A DNA stretch of 52,418 nt, taken from the NCBI GenBank assembly GCA_964429265.1, contig CAYSBK010000002.1, forward strand, positions 1 to 52,418. Reading direction: 5' to 3'. The translations under genes and the position numbers were made by a program. Below are positions 1 through 7,911 of this stretch, in pieces (position 1 is the stretch's first letter; every line of letters begins with the position of its first letter). The notes under the pieces were generated by a model that was given only the letters and a program-made list of their open reading frames with translations, ran no database searches and was not told the origin of the DNA. Origin of the DNA: CAYSBK01 sp964429265. GTDB taxonomy: Bacteria; Planctomycetota; Phycisphaerae; Sedimentisphaerales; Anaerobacaceae.

Positions 1-98
1 TACCCGTTTGACGGATGTTGTGGTAAGAACACGCCAAAGTCTTGCCGTAGCGTTCGAATTGATACCTGGAGCGATTCGCAAGGGCGTTGGAGGCGGCT

Positions 99-290
99 AT
101 GGAGCCTAACGACAAGCTCGCGCAGGCCTTACTGGAGGCGGCTAGGGAGATTGAGGGTCGGAAGCGACTGACCTGTGCCGAGGCATTCGAGCTGGCCCGT
201 CGGCTGGGTGTGCCGATATCTCGGATTGGTCGGGTTTGCGACGACAACAACATCAAAATATCAAACTGTCAACTCGGCTGCTTCAAGTGA
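99..290 (+). CDS. Small helix-turn-helix-like protein ahead of the tungstate transporter
   Basis: Encodes 63 residues. I choose the ATG at 99 because GGAGG lies five bases upstream; a TTG at 87 in the same frame would add four residues. The middle (TCAEAFELARRLGVPISRIGRVCDD) reads like a short helix-turn-helix, and the protein ends in a Cys-containing tail, CQLGCFK. From memory, small proteins with this ending occur beside molybdate or tungstate transporters and Moco genes, so a DNA- or metal-sensing role in this operon is a reasonable guess. I know of no proven function. It lies 44 bases before wtpA in the same direction, so it is probably co-transcribed. Confidence 0.6.
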   Translation: MEPNDKLAQALLEAAREIEGRKRLTCAEAFELARRLGVPISRIGRVCDDNNIKISNCQLGCFK

Positions 291-334
291 AACGCCCGAC
301 GAGCCTTTTGCGAAGGTTTGAAGGAGCTTCTTGA

Positions 335-1342
335 ATGCGCTGGCGGACGGCGAATAGGTTTGTTTTCGGCGGCGTTGCAGCGGTATTGATTCTGCTGTTT
401 GTGGGAGCCTGGCGATTGAGCGGAGAACATCTCGTCGGCAAGACAAAGCTGATCGTGTTTCACGCGGGCAGCCTGGCTGTGCCTTTTCAGCAGATATGCG
501 ACCGGTTTGAGAAGCTGCATCCGGAGGTGAAGATTGTGCGGGAAATAGCGGGCAGCCGGCTGTGCGCCCGCAAGGTTGCCCAGTTACACAGGCCGTGTGA
601 CGTCCTGGCGTCGTCGGACTACACGGTTATCGAGGAGCTGTTGATGCCGCAATATGCGACGTGGGCGGTCAAGTTCGCGGGCAATGAGATGGTCATCGCT
701 TTTTCGCCGCGGTATCGGCGGGCAGGGCGGATTAACGCCGAGAACTGGTTCGACGTGCTGCTGGGACCCGATGTCAGGTTCGGGCGGTCGGACCCGAACT
801 GCGACCCGTGCGGGTACCGGACGATACTTCTGTTCAAGCTGGCCGAGCGCTACTACAAGCGGCCGGGCCTTGCGCGCCGATTGCTGGCCAAGGATACCAG
901 GTACATACGCCCCAAGGAGGTGGATTTGCTGTCGCTGCTGGCAACGGGTGAAATCGACTGCGTATTCATCTATCGCTCGGTGGCCGTTCAGCACGAACTG
1001 CGGATGCTGCTGTTGCCGGAAAATATCAATCTCGGCAGCGCCGACTTCGCCGATTACTACAATGGCGCAAGGGTACGCGTTAGCGGCAAAGAGCCGCACT
1101 CCTTCGCCGTCAAGACGGGCCGACCGATTGCCTACGGTCTTACGATACCAACAAGCGCCCCACACCCGGCTATGGCGGCCGAGTTCGTGAGGTTTATTCT
1201 TACATCCGTCACCGCCAGGACCATTCTGCTTGAGTGCGGCCATACGATAGGCGTACCTGTCGCAACGGGAATGCTGGAAGACCTGCCGGATGACCTTAAG
1301 CCGCTTGTCGCCGGGCCTGACGGCAAAGCCTGCGTGCAATGA
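335..1342 (+). CDS. wtpA: Tungstate/molybdate ABC transporter substrate-binding protein (WtpA/ModA type)
   Basis: Periplasmic oxyanion-binding protein of 335 residues that would deliver tungstate or molybdate to the permease. The ATG at 335 has AAGGAG eight bases upstream. A hydrophobic N-terminal segment (about residues 11-27) serves as signal or anchor; there is no clear lipobox cysteine. Family motifs are VFHAGSL (41-47), EIAGSR (70-75), CDVLASSDY (88-96), the DPCGYRT region near 157-163, and a YRSVAVQHEL stretch in the C-terminal half followed by LPENINLG. These match the archaeal-type WtpA/ModA branch, in which side-chain carboxylates complete an octahedral oxyanion site, rather than E. 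coli ModA. Its stop overlaps the wtpB start by 4 bases (ATGA). Tungstate versus molybdate specificity cannot be read from sequence. Confidence 0.9.
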   Translation: MRWRTANRFVFGGVAAVLILLFVGAWRLSGEHLVGKTKLIVFHAGSLAVPFQQICDRFEKLHPEVKIVREIAGSRLCARKVAQLHRPCDVLASSDYTVIEELLMPQYATWAVKFAGNEMVIAFSPRYRRAGRINAENWFDVLLGPDVRFGRSDPNCDPCGYRTILLFKLAERYYKRPGLARRLLAKDTRYIRPKEVDLLSLLATGEIDCVFIYRSVAVQHELRMLLLPENINLGSADFADYYNGARVRVSGKEPHSFAVKTGRPIAYGLTIPTSAPHPAMAAEFVRFILTSVTARTILLECGHTIGVPVATGMLEDLPDDLKPLVAGPDGKACVQ

Positions 1343-2142
1343 AACAGGGATACAAGGGACAAAAGGACCTGTTTGCGCTGCTTTGTGCGGCTCTGGGTGG
1401 CATTGTACTGCTTTTCATAATCGCTCCGCTGGTCAGTTTGTTTGTCAGATGTTCGCTTCCGGAGCTTGCGCGGACGCTGAACGACAAGAGTGTCCGCGGC
1501 AGCATATACCTTACGCTGTGGACGTCGATGGCAGCGACTGCAGTGTTTGCTGTTGCGGCGATTCCGTTTGCGTACATACTGGCAAGGAAGGATTTTCCGC
1601 TGCGTGGGCTGGTGATGGCGGTAATCGATCTTCCGGTGGTGATACCGCACTCGGCGGCCGGAATTGCGCTATTGGGTATTGCTTCCCGGAGCGGCGTTCT
1701 GGGTGGTGCCGCCGCCAAGGTCGGTTTGAGTCTTGTCAGCACCCCGGCCGGTATTATGCTCGCAATGGCTTTTGTGAGTGTGCCGTACCTGGTCAACTCG
1801 GCGCGTGATGGTTTTCTTGGTGTGCCGGTGCGTTTGGAAAAGGCCGCCCTGAATCTCGGAGCAAGTCCGGTCCGTGTGTTCTTTACCGTGTCCGTTCCGA
1901 TGGCGCGGCGGGCGATTTTGTCGGGGTTGGTGCTTATGTGGGCCAGGGGAATGAGCGAGTTCGGTGCAGTTTTGATTATCGCGTATAATCCCAAGACGAC
2001 GCCGGTTTTGATGTACGAGCGGCTTCTGGCCTATGGGCCGGCGTATGCACGTTCGGTTGCCGCTATTTTTATTGTTGTGTGCCTGGTGTTTTTTGTAGTG
2101 TTGAGGGTGCTTGCGGGGACTAAAGAAGTTGCTGAGCGTTAG
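1339..2142 (+). CDS. wtpB: Tungstate/molybdate ABC transporter permease
   Basis: Inner-membrane permease of 267 residues with about six transmembrane segments, the usual size for WtpB/ModB. The cytoplasmic EAA loop that docks the ATPase is visible around residues 172-195 (LGASPVRVFFTVSVPMARR). The C-terminal third has the family stretch MSEFGAVLIIAYNPKTTPVLMYERL. The start overlaps wtpA by four bases and the end overlaps the ATPase gene, so the three are translationally coupled. It imports the oxyanion supplied by WtpA using energy from the next gene product. Confidence 0.92.
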   Translation: MKQGYKGQKDLFALLCAALGGIVLLFIIAPLVSLFVRCSLPELARTLNDKSVRGSIYLTLWTSMAATAVFAVAAIPFAYILARKDFPLRGLVMAVIDLPVVIPHSAAGIALLGIASRSGVLGGAAAKVGLSLVSTPAGIMLAMAFVSVPYLVNSARDGFLGVPVRLEKAALNLGASPVRVFFTVSVPMARRAILSGLVLMWARGMSEFGAVLIIAYNPKTTPVLMYERLLAYGPAYARSVAAIFIVVCLVFFVVLRVLAGTKEVAER

Positions 2143-3016
2143 AAACATCTGTAAATCGCTGGACCGGACAGTGCTCGAAGACGTATCGTTCGACGTGCTG
2201 CCCGGGCGATACTTCGTGTTGCTGGGGGCGTCCGGCGCGGGCAAAACCGTGCTGCTGGAGATAATAGCGGGCCTGATGAAGCCGGATGCCGGTGCAATCT
2301 ATCTGGACGGCAGGGACATTACCGCTGCTGCCATCCAGAGTCGCGGCACCGCGCTGGTGTTTCAGGAAAACTCGCTCTTTCCTTATATGACCGTTTATGA
2401 GAACATCGCTTACCCACTTCGGTGCCGAAAACCGGCTTCGCGGCAAATCAGCCGGCGCGTCGCCGAGCTTGCAAACCGGTTTGAGCTAGGCCCGCTTTTG
2501 CGTCGCTACTGCAATACGCTTTCGGGCGGCGAAATCAAGCGGGTTTCTCTTGCCAGGGCGCTTGCCAGCGCCCCGCGGGTTCTGCTTCTCGACGAACCGC
2601 TTTGTTCGCTCGACGCAAAGGCCCGCTCCCAGATTCGTGCGCTGCTGCGAAAGCTAAGCGCCGACGGCCTGCCAATCGTTCACGTCACACACGATTACAC
2701 CGAGGCCGCGGCGTTGGCCGACGAGATAGCGGTACTGGAAAACGCAACCATAGCCCAGAAAGGCAACGCCTCCGAGATATTCCTCAGNNNNNNNNNNNNN
2801 NNNNNNNNNNNNNNNNNNNNNNNNNNNNNNNNNNNNNNNNNNNNNNNNNNNNNNNNNNNNNNNNNNNNNNNNNNNNNNNNNNNNNNNGGGTGCGACCGCA
2901 AGCTGGAGCTTGCCGCGGTTGTCAGTAATGAGTCGGCTGAAATGCTTGGTCTTGCACCCGGCAAGAAAGTGTGGGTGAGCTTCAAGGCCTCGGCGGTGAG
3001 ATATGTGCCACAGTGA
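2129..3016 (+). CDS. wtpC: Tungstate/molybdate ABC transporter ATP-binding protein, interrupted by an assembly gap
   Basis: ATPase of the WtpABC importer. Visible motifs are Walker A GASGAGKT, Q-loop LVFQENSLFP, signature LSGGE, Walker B VLLLDEP and the H-loop VTHD. After the gap, the C-terminal residues (KLELAAVVSN, LAPGKKVWVSFKASAVRY) look like a TOBE domain, the usual oxyanion-sensing tail of ModC-type ATPases. I prefer the TTG at 2129 (MLSVRNICKS), which overlaps wtpB by 14 bases; a TTG at 2111 in frame is an alternative. A run of 100 N at 2788-2887 interrupts the gene, so the frame across it is not proven and the true length is unknown. Both sides fit a single continuous gene. Confidence 0.85.
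   Translation: MLSVRNICKSLDRTVLEDVSFDVLPGRYFVLLGASGAGKTVLLEIIAGLMKPDAGAIYLDGRDITAAAIQSRGTALVFQENSLFPYMTVYENIAYPLRCRKPASRQISRRVAELANRFELGPLLRRYCNTLSGGEIKRVSLARALASAPRVLLLDEPLCSLDAKARSQIRALLRKLSADGLPIVHVTHDYTEAAALADEIAVLENATIAQKGNASEIFLXXXXXXXXXXXXXXXXXXXXXXXXXXXXXXXXXXGCDRKLELAAVVSNESAEMLGLAPGKKVWVSFKASAVRYVPQ
2788..2887. other. Assembly gap of 100 N inside wtpC
   Basis: Exactly 100 unknown bases, the conventional placeholder for a scaffold gap of unknown size. The missing part falls between the ATPase core and the TOBE domain of wtpC. Confidence 0.98.
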
Positions 3017-3019
3017 AGA

Positions 3020-4156
3020 ATGCTCAAACTTGATAACATCCTGATAATCGGCTCAAGCGGGGCAAACAGCGGCAAGACGCGTCTTGCGTGTGACATCATC
3101 GAAAGATTTCGCAGCCGCGCAAAGGTTGTAGCCGTGAAGGTTACCACGGTTACGTCGCGGACGGCGCCGTGTCCGCGGGGCGGCACCGGCTGTGGGGCGT
3201 GTGCCTCGCTCAACGGCGACTTCAGCCTGGCAGAGGAAAGCAAAGAAGACTCTGCGAAGGATACCGCCAGGCTGCTGGGTGCAGGTGCTTCGCGGGTCTT
3301 CTGGCTTCGGGCGATGAAAGACCGGCTGGGTGATGCGTTTTCGGCGTTGCTGGAGGCGGTCGGACGGCGGTCCGTTATGCTGTGCGAGTCGAACTCGCTG
3401 CGGAGGGTTGTGGAGCCGGGATTATTTGTGCTGGTGAGCAACTGTGACCAGACCGGGTGGAAAGACTCGGCCCGAGAGGTTATTGCTGATGCCGATGAGA
3501 TTGTCGGCGGCGGCGAAGCTGCGGGGCCGTTCGAGCTGGAGCGTCTCGAACTTGGCTGCGACAAATGGTTGTGGCGCAATCGGGCTACCGCAATCGTGCT
3601 GGCCGGCGGTGACAGCCGTCGCCTCGGGCGGGACAAGAGTATGTTGCCGGTGCGGTCGCAGCCGATGATAAAATATATTTGCGACCGTCTTAAACCTTAT
3701 TTTGACGAGGTCGTCATAAGCGCAAAGGAGTCGGGCAGGTATGATTTTCTCGGTTTGCGGGTCGTTGGCGACGAGCTTCCCGGACGGGGGCCGCTTGGTG
3801 GAATTGTTTCCGCATTGGAGGCTTCCAAAAGCGAGGTCAATTTCGTTATCGCGTGCGACATTCCGCAGTTCGATATTTTTGTGGTGCGCAGGATGCTGCG
3901 GCAGGTTCGACACTTTGACGCGGTTGTGCCGCAAAGCCGGACGCGTCGGAATGAACCTGTCTTTGCCGTTTACAAGAAGTCGGTTCTGCCGATATTGAAG
4001 AGGGCATTAACGGCAGGGCGGTGCCGAATAACCGCTGCCCTGCAGGGCTGCTGGGTCGCCCAGCCGGTCCTGCAGGACTGTGAGCAACCGATCAATATCA
4101 ATACCGTGGATGATTACCGGGCGTTTATAAAAGGACTGAAAGATGGTGACGTTTGA
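3020..4156 (+). CDS. MobB-MobA fusion: molybdenum cofactor guanylyltransferase with GTP-binding domain
   Basis: A 378-residue two-domain protein. Residues 1 to about 185 are MobB-like, with the P-loop GSSGANSGKT at 11-20. Residues from about 190 are MobA-like, with the nucleotide-binding LAGGDSRRLGRDKSML at 194-209, VIACDIP in the middle and the typical NINTVDDY near the end. MobA attaches GMP to molybdopterin to form the guanine dinucleotide cofactor; MobB binds GTP and assists. The MobB half carries a cysteine-rich insertion, CPRGGTGCGAC (51-61), that could bind metal. The start is 3 bases after wtpC and the end overlaps moeA by 14 bases. The usual order in fusions and the missing separate mobA and mobB both support one bifunctional enzyme. 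Confidence 0.87.
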   Translation: MLKLDNILIIGSSGANSGKTRLACDIIERFRSRAKVVAVKVTTVTSRTAPCPRGGTGCGACASLNGDFSLAEESKEDSAKDTARLLGAGASRVFWLRAMKDRLGDAFSALLEAVGRRSVMLCESNSLRRVVEPGLFVLVSNCDQTGWKDSAREVIADADEIVGGGEAAGPFELERLELGCDKWLWRNRATAIVLAGGDSRRLGRDKSMLPVRSQPMIKYICDRLKPYFDEVVISAKESGRYDFLGLRVVGDELPGRGPLGGIVSALEASKSEVNFVIACDIPQFDIFVVRRMLRQVRHFDAVVPQSRTRRNEPVFAVYKKSVLPILKRALTAGRCRITAALQGCWVAQPVLQDCEQPININTVDDYRAFIKGLKDGDV

Positions 4157-5318
4157 CGAGGCTGTTGGTATCGTGCTGGATTCGGCACGGTTGCTTGGAG
4201 TTGAGCAAGTGGGCATTTCCGAGGCGGCGGGGCGCGTGTTGGCCGAGGACGTCGAGTCCGACATTGATATACCGCCTTTCGACAAGGCCGCGATGGACGG
4301 CTACGCCTGCCGGCGGGCCGATCTGGGTGGTGAGCTGCGCGTGGTCGAGAGCATTCCGGCCGGGACAGTGCCGGGCGAAAAGATTCTGGCGGGGCAGTGT
4401 GCGCAGATTATGACGGGCGGCGTGGTGCCCGCCGGAGCTAACTGCGTGGTTATGCAGGAGTTTGTCGAGACGGTGTCGGCAGATACCGTCCGGTTTGTCG
4501 GGGATAGAACCGCCGACAATATATGTAAAAGGGGTGAAGATATAAGGGCAGGGGACACCGTGCTGTGCAAGGGGACGCTTTTGAGGCCGCAGGATGTCGC
4601 CGTTCTTGCGATGGTTGGGTGCGTTCGGCCGGTGGTTGCGAGAAGACCGCGGGTTGGGGTGATCGCTACCGGCGATGAGCTGGTTGGTCCCGAAGAAAAA
4701 CCCACCGGTGCCCGGATCAGAAACAGCAACGGATTTCAGCTTGCCGCTCAGGCCCGGCAAAGCGGCGCGGTGGTTGTCAATTACGGCACGGTCGGCGACA
4801 GCGAGGGGGCGCTGGAGAAAGCGTTGCGACAGGGGCTTGATGACAGCGACGTTCTACTTGTGTCGGGCGGGGTCTCCGTGGGCCGGCACGACCTTGTCAG
4901 GCAGAGCCTCAGGCGACTGGGCGTGCGTTTAATGTTTGAGAAAGTTGCGGTTAAACCGGGAAAGCCAACGGTCTTCGGGATGACAGAGAAGAGCTTCTGT
5001 TTTGGTCTGCCAGGCAATCCGGTTTCGGTTTTCGTTATGTTCGAGTTGATGGTAAAACCGTTTCTTTACAGGCTGATGGGACATCAGTTCAGGGCTGCGT
5101 GTTGTGAGGCGGAGTTGGCTGAAACGATTTCCAGCAAGAGAGCCGACAGGGATTCATGGTTACCGGTTGCTTTTGTGGATACGGGTGCTGTCGGGCCGGT
5201 CGAGTACCACGGGTCGGCCCATATAAACGCGTTGTGCGGCGCGGATGGTTTGATTTGCGTTCCGGCTGGCGTTTCGGAGATGCCGAAAGGCACAAGGGTT
5301 GTGGTTCGACGGATTTGA
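4143..5318 (+). CDS. moeA: Molybdopterin molybdenumtransferase MoeA
   Basis: 391 residues, a normal MoeA length. MoeA inserts molybdate (or tungstate) into adenylylated molybdopterin made by MogA. Visible family features are the N-terminal PPFDKAAMDGYA, AGTVPGEKI, the MTGGVVPAGAN stretch, the MoCF-binding-domain motifs GVIATGDEL and SGGVSVGRHD, then GLPGNPVSVFVMFE, followed by the C-terminal MoeA domain. It overlaps the MobB-MobA fusion by 14 bases, implying coupled translation. It sits in the same operon as the oxyanion transporter, so metal uptake and insertion are linked. Confidence 0.95.
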   Translation: MVTFDEAVGIVLDSARLLGVEQVGISEAAGRVLAEDVESDIDIPPFDKAAMDGYACRRADLGGELRVVESIPAGTVPGEKILAGQCAQIMTGGVVPAGANCVVMQEFVETVSADTVRFVGDRTADNICKRGEDIRAGDTVLCKGTLLRPQDVAVLAMVGCVRPVVARRPRVGVIATGDELVGPEEKPTGARIRNSNGFQLAAQARQSGAVVVNYGTVGDSEGALEKALRQGLDDSDVLLVSGGVSVGRHDLVRQSLRRLGVRLMFEKVAVKPGKPTVFGMTEKSFCFGLPGNPVSVFVMFELMVKPFLYRLMGHQFRAACCEAELAETISSKRADRDSWLPVAFVDTGAVGPVEYHGSAHINALCGADGLICVPAGVSEMPKGTRVVVRRI

Positions 5319-5395
5319 CGGGATTTTGGGTACAGTAGCGTACCGGAGACGGGGCGGCCGTTTGGGCGGCGGAGCTTCGACGCGGCGCCGGCAAG

Positions 5396-5878
5396 ATGGG
5401 CCTGATTGGAGTCCGAGAAAAGATGAGTGATTCAAGGAATATGGTCGATGTCAGCGGCAAGGACATCACGCTGCGGACTGCTGCTGGGCGTGGGCGCATT
5501 GTGCTTGGTGGGGAGGCGTTTGAAGCCTTCCGCCGGGGCGAATGTCCGAAAGGCGACGTTCTCGAAGCCGCCAGAATAGCAGCGACAAACGCTGTGAAGT
5601 TGACACCTTCGATGATTCCGATGTGCCATACGATTCTGATAGAGGCGGTGAGCGTGGATTTCGTCGTCGATGAGGTTCACAAGTCGATCGGCGTGACGGT
5701 GGAGGTCAAATCCACCGGCAAAACGGGTGTTGAGATGGAGTCGCTGGTTGGGGCTGCGGCGGCCTGTCTTACCATTTATGATATGCTGAAGTTCAAGAGC
5801 AAGGGCATGGTAATAGAACAGATAACGTTGCTTGAAAAGACGGGCGGCAAAAGTGGCGACTACAAGAGGCAGGATTAG
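5396..5878 (+). CDS. moaC: Cyclic pyranopterin monophosphate synthase MoaC
   Basis: 160 residues from the ATG at 5396; an in-frame ATG at 5423 (MSDSRNMVDVSGK) has GGAG 11 bases upstream and is equally possible. MoaC converts the MoaA product into cyclic pyranopterin monophosphate, the first isolable Moco intermediate. Conserved elements are MVDVSGKDIT, NAVKLTPSMIPMCH with the catalytic lysine, GKTGVEMESL, and IYDMLK carrying the Asp and Lys that match E. coli Asp128 and Lys131. The ending KSGGKSGDY matches the family (here KTGGKSGDY). A 77-base gap separates it from moeA. Its partner moaA is not in this window. Confidence 0.94.
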   Translation: MGLIGVREKMSDSRNMVDVSGKDITLRTAAGRGRIVLGGEAFEAFRRGECPKGDVLEAARIAATNAVKLTPSMIPMCHTILIEAVSVDFVVDEVHKSIGVTVEVKSTGKTGVEMESLVGAAAACLTIYDMLKFKSKGMVIEQITLLEKTGGKSGDYKRQD

Positions 5879-6332
5879 AGCAATCTCCATTTCCAGCAAA
5901 AAGGGTACGAAAAAGACCAACGTACCATCGGCAAAACTGCGGGTCGATTGGGGCATCGAACGCGACGCCCACGCCGGCAGGTGGCACCGGCAGGTGAGCC
6001 TGCTGGCAGCAGAGGCCGTCGAGCAGGCAGGTGGGGACGATGCTGATATCGCGCCCGGGGATTTTGCTGAAAACATAACGACAGAGGAAATCGACCTTTG
6101 CGGTTTGAATGTCGGCGACAGATTACGGCTGGGAGCCGAAGCGGAGATAGAAATAACCCAGTTTGGGAAAACCTGTCATAGCGGCTGCGAAATCTACCGC
6201 ATTCTCGGCGACTGTATTATGCCCCGTCTGGGCGTCTTTGCCAGAGTGGTCAAGGGTGGTGTTATCAGGTGCGGCGATGCAATTGAGGTAATCGGCGATG
6301 ATGATAAAAGCGGCGATTGTGACCGTCAGTGA
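5853..6332 (+). CDS. MOSC domain protein
   Basis: 159 residues from the GTG at 5853 (reading MATTRGRIRAISISSKKG); a TTG at 5832 would add seven residues and extend the overlap with moaC. The whole protein is a single MOSC domain, the sulfur-carrier fold found at the C-terminus of Moco sulfurases. Family marks are the GIERDAHAG stretch, PGDFAENI and the Cys-containing QFGKTCHSGCEI. Single-domain MOSC proteins are common in Moco operons of anaerobes, often fused or adjacent to MoaB/MogA, as here, where the end overlaps mogA by 35 bases. A role in sulfuration or delivery of the cofactor is inferred; the substrate is not known. Confidence 0.85.
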   Translation: MATTRGRIRAISISSKKGTKKTNVPSAKLRVDWGIERDAHAGRWHRQVSLLAAEAVEQAGGDDADIAPGDFAENITTEEIDLCGLNVGDRLRLGAEAEIEITQFGKTCHSGCEIYRILGDCIMPRLGVFARVVKGGVIRCGDAIEVIGDDDKSGDCDRQ

Positions 6333-6777
6333 CAGTTGCGCAGCAGGCAACAGAGAGGACCGCAGCGGTCCGGCTGTTGCGGAGATGCTCTCGGGAAAAG
6401 GTTTCGAAGTGCTCGAAAGAACTGTTGTGCCCGACGAAAAAGAGGCGATTGAGGCTCAGCTTTGCCAGCTTTGCGACCGAAGCGGTGCCGACGTTGTTAT
6501 CACAGCCGGTGGGACGGGCCTTGGGCCGCGCGATGTTACGCCCGAAGCAACCGCCGCGGTGTGCGAAAGGCTTATCCCGGGATTGTCGGAGATAATGAGG
6601 GTCCTCGGCTGGCACAAGAGCAAGACCGCGGTGCTTTCCAGGGGGGTATGCGGGATGCGCAACGGCACGGTTGTCATCAACCTGCCCGGCAGCGTCAAGG
6701 GGGCCACCGAGTCGCTCGAGGTGATAATCGATGTACTGGTTCACGCGGTAGAAATGGCCAAAGGTGGTGGGCACTGA
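6298..6777 (+). CDS. mogA: Molybdopterin adenylyltransferase (MogA/MoaB family)
   Basis: 159 residues. The enzyme adenylylates molybdopterin before MoeA inserts the metal. Family marks are VTVSDSCAAGNREDRSGP at the N-terminus, the nucleotide/pterin-binding ITAGGTGLGPRDVTPEA, and GTVVINLPGSVKGATE. The tandem ATG ATG at 6298 and 6301 leaves the exact start uncertain by one codon. Its start lies inside the MOSC gene, so both are probably translated together. With moeA, moaC and the Mob fusion it covers the late part of Moco synthesis; moaA, moaD and moaE must be elsewhere. Confidence 0.9.
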   Translation: MMIKAAIVTVSDSCAAGNREDRSGPAVAEMLSGKGFEVLERTVVPDEKEAIEAQLCQLCDRSGADVVITAGGTGLGPRDVTPEATAAVCERLIPGLSEIMRVLGWHKSKTAVLSRGVCGMRNGTVVINLPGSVKGATESLEVIIDVLVHAVEMAKGGGH

Positions 6778-6787
6778 CGGTCCTGTG

Positions 6788-6829
6788 GCCCAGGCTTGAG
6801 CAGCAGGCAGGTTGCTGCGGGTGGGCTTT
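6788..6829 (+). terminator. Stem-loop after mogA, possible terminator or attenuator
   Basis: Nested inverted repeats: GCCCA (6788-6792) pairs with TGGGC (6822-6826), and inside it GCAGCA (6800-6805) pairs with TGCTGC (6813-6818) around a seven-base loop. Only three T follow, so intrinsic termination would be weak. It lies in the 134-base space between mogA and the cysteine-cluster gene, where partial termination would separate the two. Confidence 0.35.
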
Positions 6830-6911
6830 GCCGCTTGCGGCAGTCGTGAGGGGCGGTTATTGTAATCGCTCGGTGCAGCGACAACGATGGGTTGGTTTGT
6901 GGAGCAAGGAT

Positions 6912-7178
6912 ATGACAGAGCATTCGCGTAATACCTGGTTGGCAAAGGTGAAAAGGACGCTTACAAGCGTACTTCCGGTGGCACGAAACAGGCGGGGGAA
7001 GTGCCTTCGGTGTGGTGCGTGCTGCAGGCTTCCGAACGTTTGCTGGTTTCTCCGGTACGATGCGGACGGGAAGAGTTACTGCCTCATTTATCGCATAAGA
7101 CCGCTGAATTGCAGGAAGTACCCGAGGACGAAGCAGGAGCTTATTACCTCGGAAACCTGCGGGTACAGGTTCGAATAG
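6912..7178 (+). CDS. YkgJ-like cysteine cluster protein
   Basis: 88 residues. The ATG at 6912 has GGAG seven bases upstream. A basic N-terminus is followed by CLRCGACCRLPNVC and later YCLIY, LNCRKYP and ETCGYRF. This is the CxxCxxCC pattern of the YkgJ/UPF0153 family, whose cysteines are predicted to bind an iron-sulfur cluster or zinc. At 88 residues it is a short member. It is the last rightward gene before a convergent boundary and may be independent of the Moco operon because of the hairpin upstream. The biochemical role of the family is unclear. Confidence 0.75.
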   Translation: MTEHSRNTWLAKVKRTLTSVLPVARNRRGKCLRCGACCRLPNVCWFLRYDADGKSYCLIYRIRPLNCRKYPRTKQELITSETCGYRFE

Positions 7179-7267
7179 GCTGTGCCGCCGGCCGGTGCCT
7201 CCGAGGGGCACAGCCTTACGCTCTATGGGGGGGCCAGGGGGGAACGGATCTTGGGGTCGGCTGTGCC
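7178..7267. repeat. GGCTGTGCC repeats forming two alternative hairpins between convergent genes
   Basis: GGCTGTGCC occurs at 7178-7186 and again at 7259-7267, and its exact complement GGCACAGCC lies between them at 7207-7215. The middle arm can pair with either copy (9 bp each), giving two mutually exclusive hairpins. The region separates the rightward cysteine-cluster gene from a leftward PEP-CTERM gene, so a terminator serving both directions is likely, though neither side has a long T tract. The first arm overlaps the last base of the upstream gene's stop. Confidence 0.5.
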
Positions 7268-7341
7268 CTGCCGAAAGCAACTTATCTCGTATATCAAACG
7301 CGGATCATTGCATTTGTTCCCGCCAGTGGCCCAAGCTGTCG

Positions 7342-7899
7342 TTACTTGCGACGTTTTCGCAGCAGCACCAGGCTGCCTATGCCGAGCAATAGCATGCTCG
7401 CCGGCTCCGGCACCGGTGTCACGGTGAAATCGCCGGCGATGCGAGCACCGGTTATGTCATAGACGATGTCGTCACCGCCTGGTATGGTGCCGAACTGTAT
7501 GTTGAATAAAGCCGCAAGACCGTGACCATCGGCCAAAACTCCCAGGTTGAAGTCCGCGCTGATTTCAGGAATATTCAGGCCCTCAGCGCCGAATATCTCG
7601 AAGGGCGTCCCGGATGCGCTTCCCGAGCCGCTTTGGTTCTCCGGTGCGATTGAGTCAAGGATCGAAATCCATCCGAGTTCGATTCCGTCTTCTTCGACAC
7701 GTACTTCGGCCTCGCTGATGTGCCAGCTATAGTCATACTGAGGAAAACCGGTCGGCACTGCTGTGTCGGAAAACCAGAAATCGTCGGAACCATCAAGCGA
7801 CTCTACCTCGTAAGACCAGGTAACGGCCGAAGCCCGCCCGGCAAGAACAACCGGCAACATAACCGCCAGACATATTATTGTCCACCTTGGCATAGTCAT
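7342..7899 (-). CDS. PEP-CTERM sorting domain protein
   Basis: 185 residues. A signal peptide is visible (WTIICLAVMLPVVLAGRASA). The mature part is acidic and rich in Gly, Ser and Asp with no domain I recognise. It ends in a complete PEP-CTERM signal: the VPEPAS motif, a hydrophobic helix (MLLLGIGSLVLL) and a basic tail, RKRRK. Such proteins are exported and processed by an exosortase at the cell envelope; no exosortase gene is in this window. The start at 7899 follows GGGGGAAA; a second ATG at 7893 is possible. It is the last gene of a leftward cluster of exported proteins. Confidence 0.85.
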   Translation of the reverse strand: MTMPRWTIICLAVMLPVVLAGRASAVTWSYEVESLDGSDDFWFSDTAVPTGFPQYDYSWHISEAEVRVEEDGIELGWISILDSIAPENQSGSGSASGTPFEIFGAEGLNIPEISADFNLGVLADGHGLAALFNIQFGTIPGGDDIVYDITGARIAGDFTVTPVPEPASMLLLGIGSLVLLRKRRK

Positions 7900-7911
7900 T
7901 TTCCCCCAAGA

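Noticed and set aside
1..98. Possible Moco riboswitch or tRNA-like sequence at the left edge (a GTTCGAAT stretch near 52)
   Set aside because: There is too little space for the Moco motif, and the T-arm-like string has no complementary arm or acceptor stem.
7160..7186. GGTTCGAAT string that resembles a tRNA T-loop
   Set aside because: It encodes the end of the cysteine-cluster protein and no cloverleaf can be formed.
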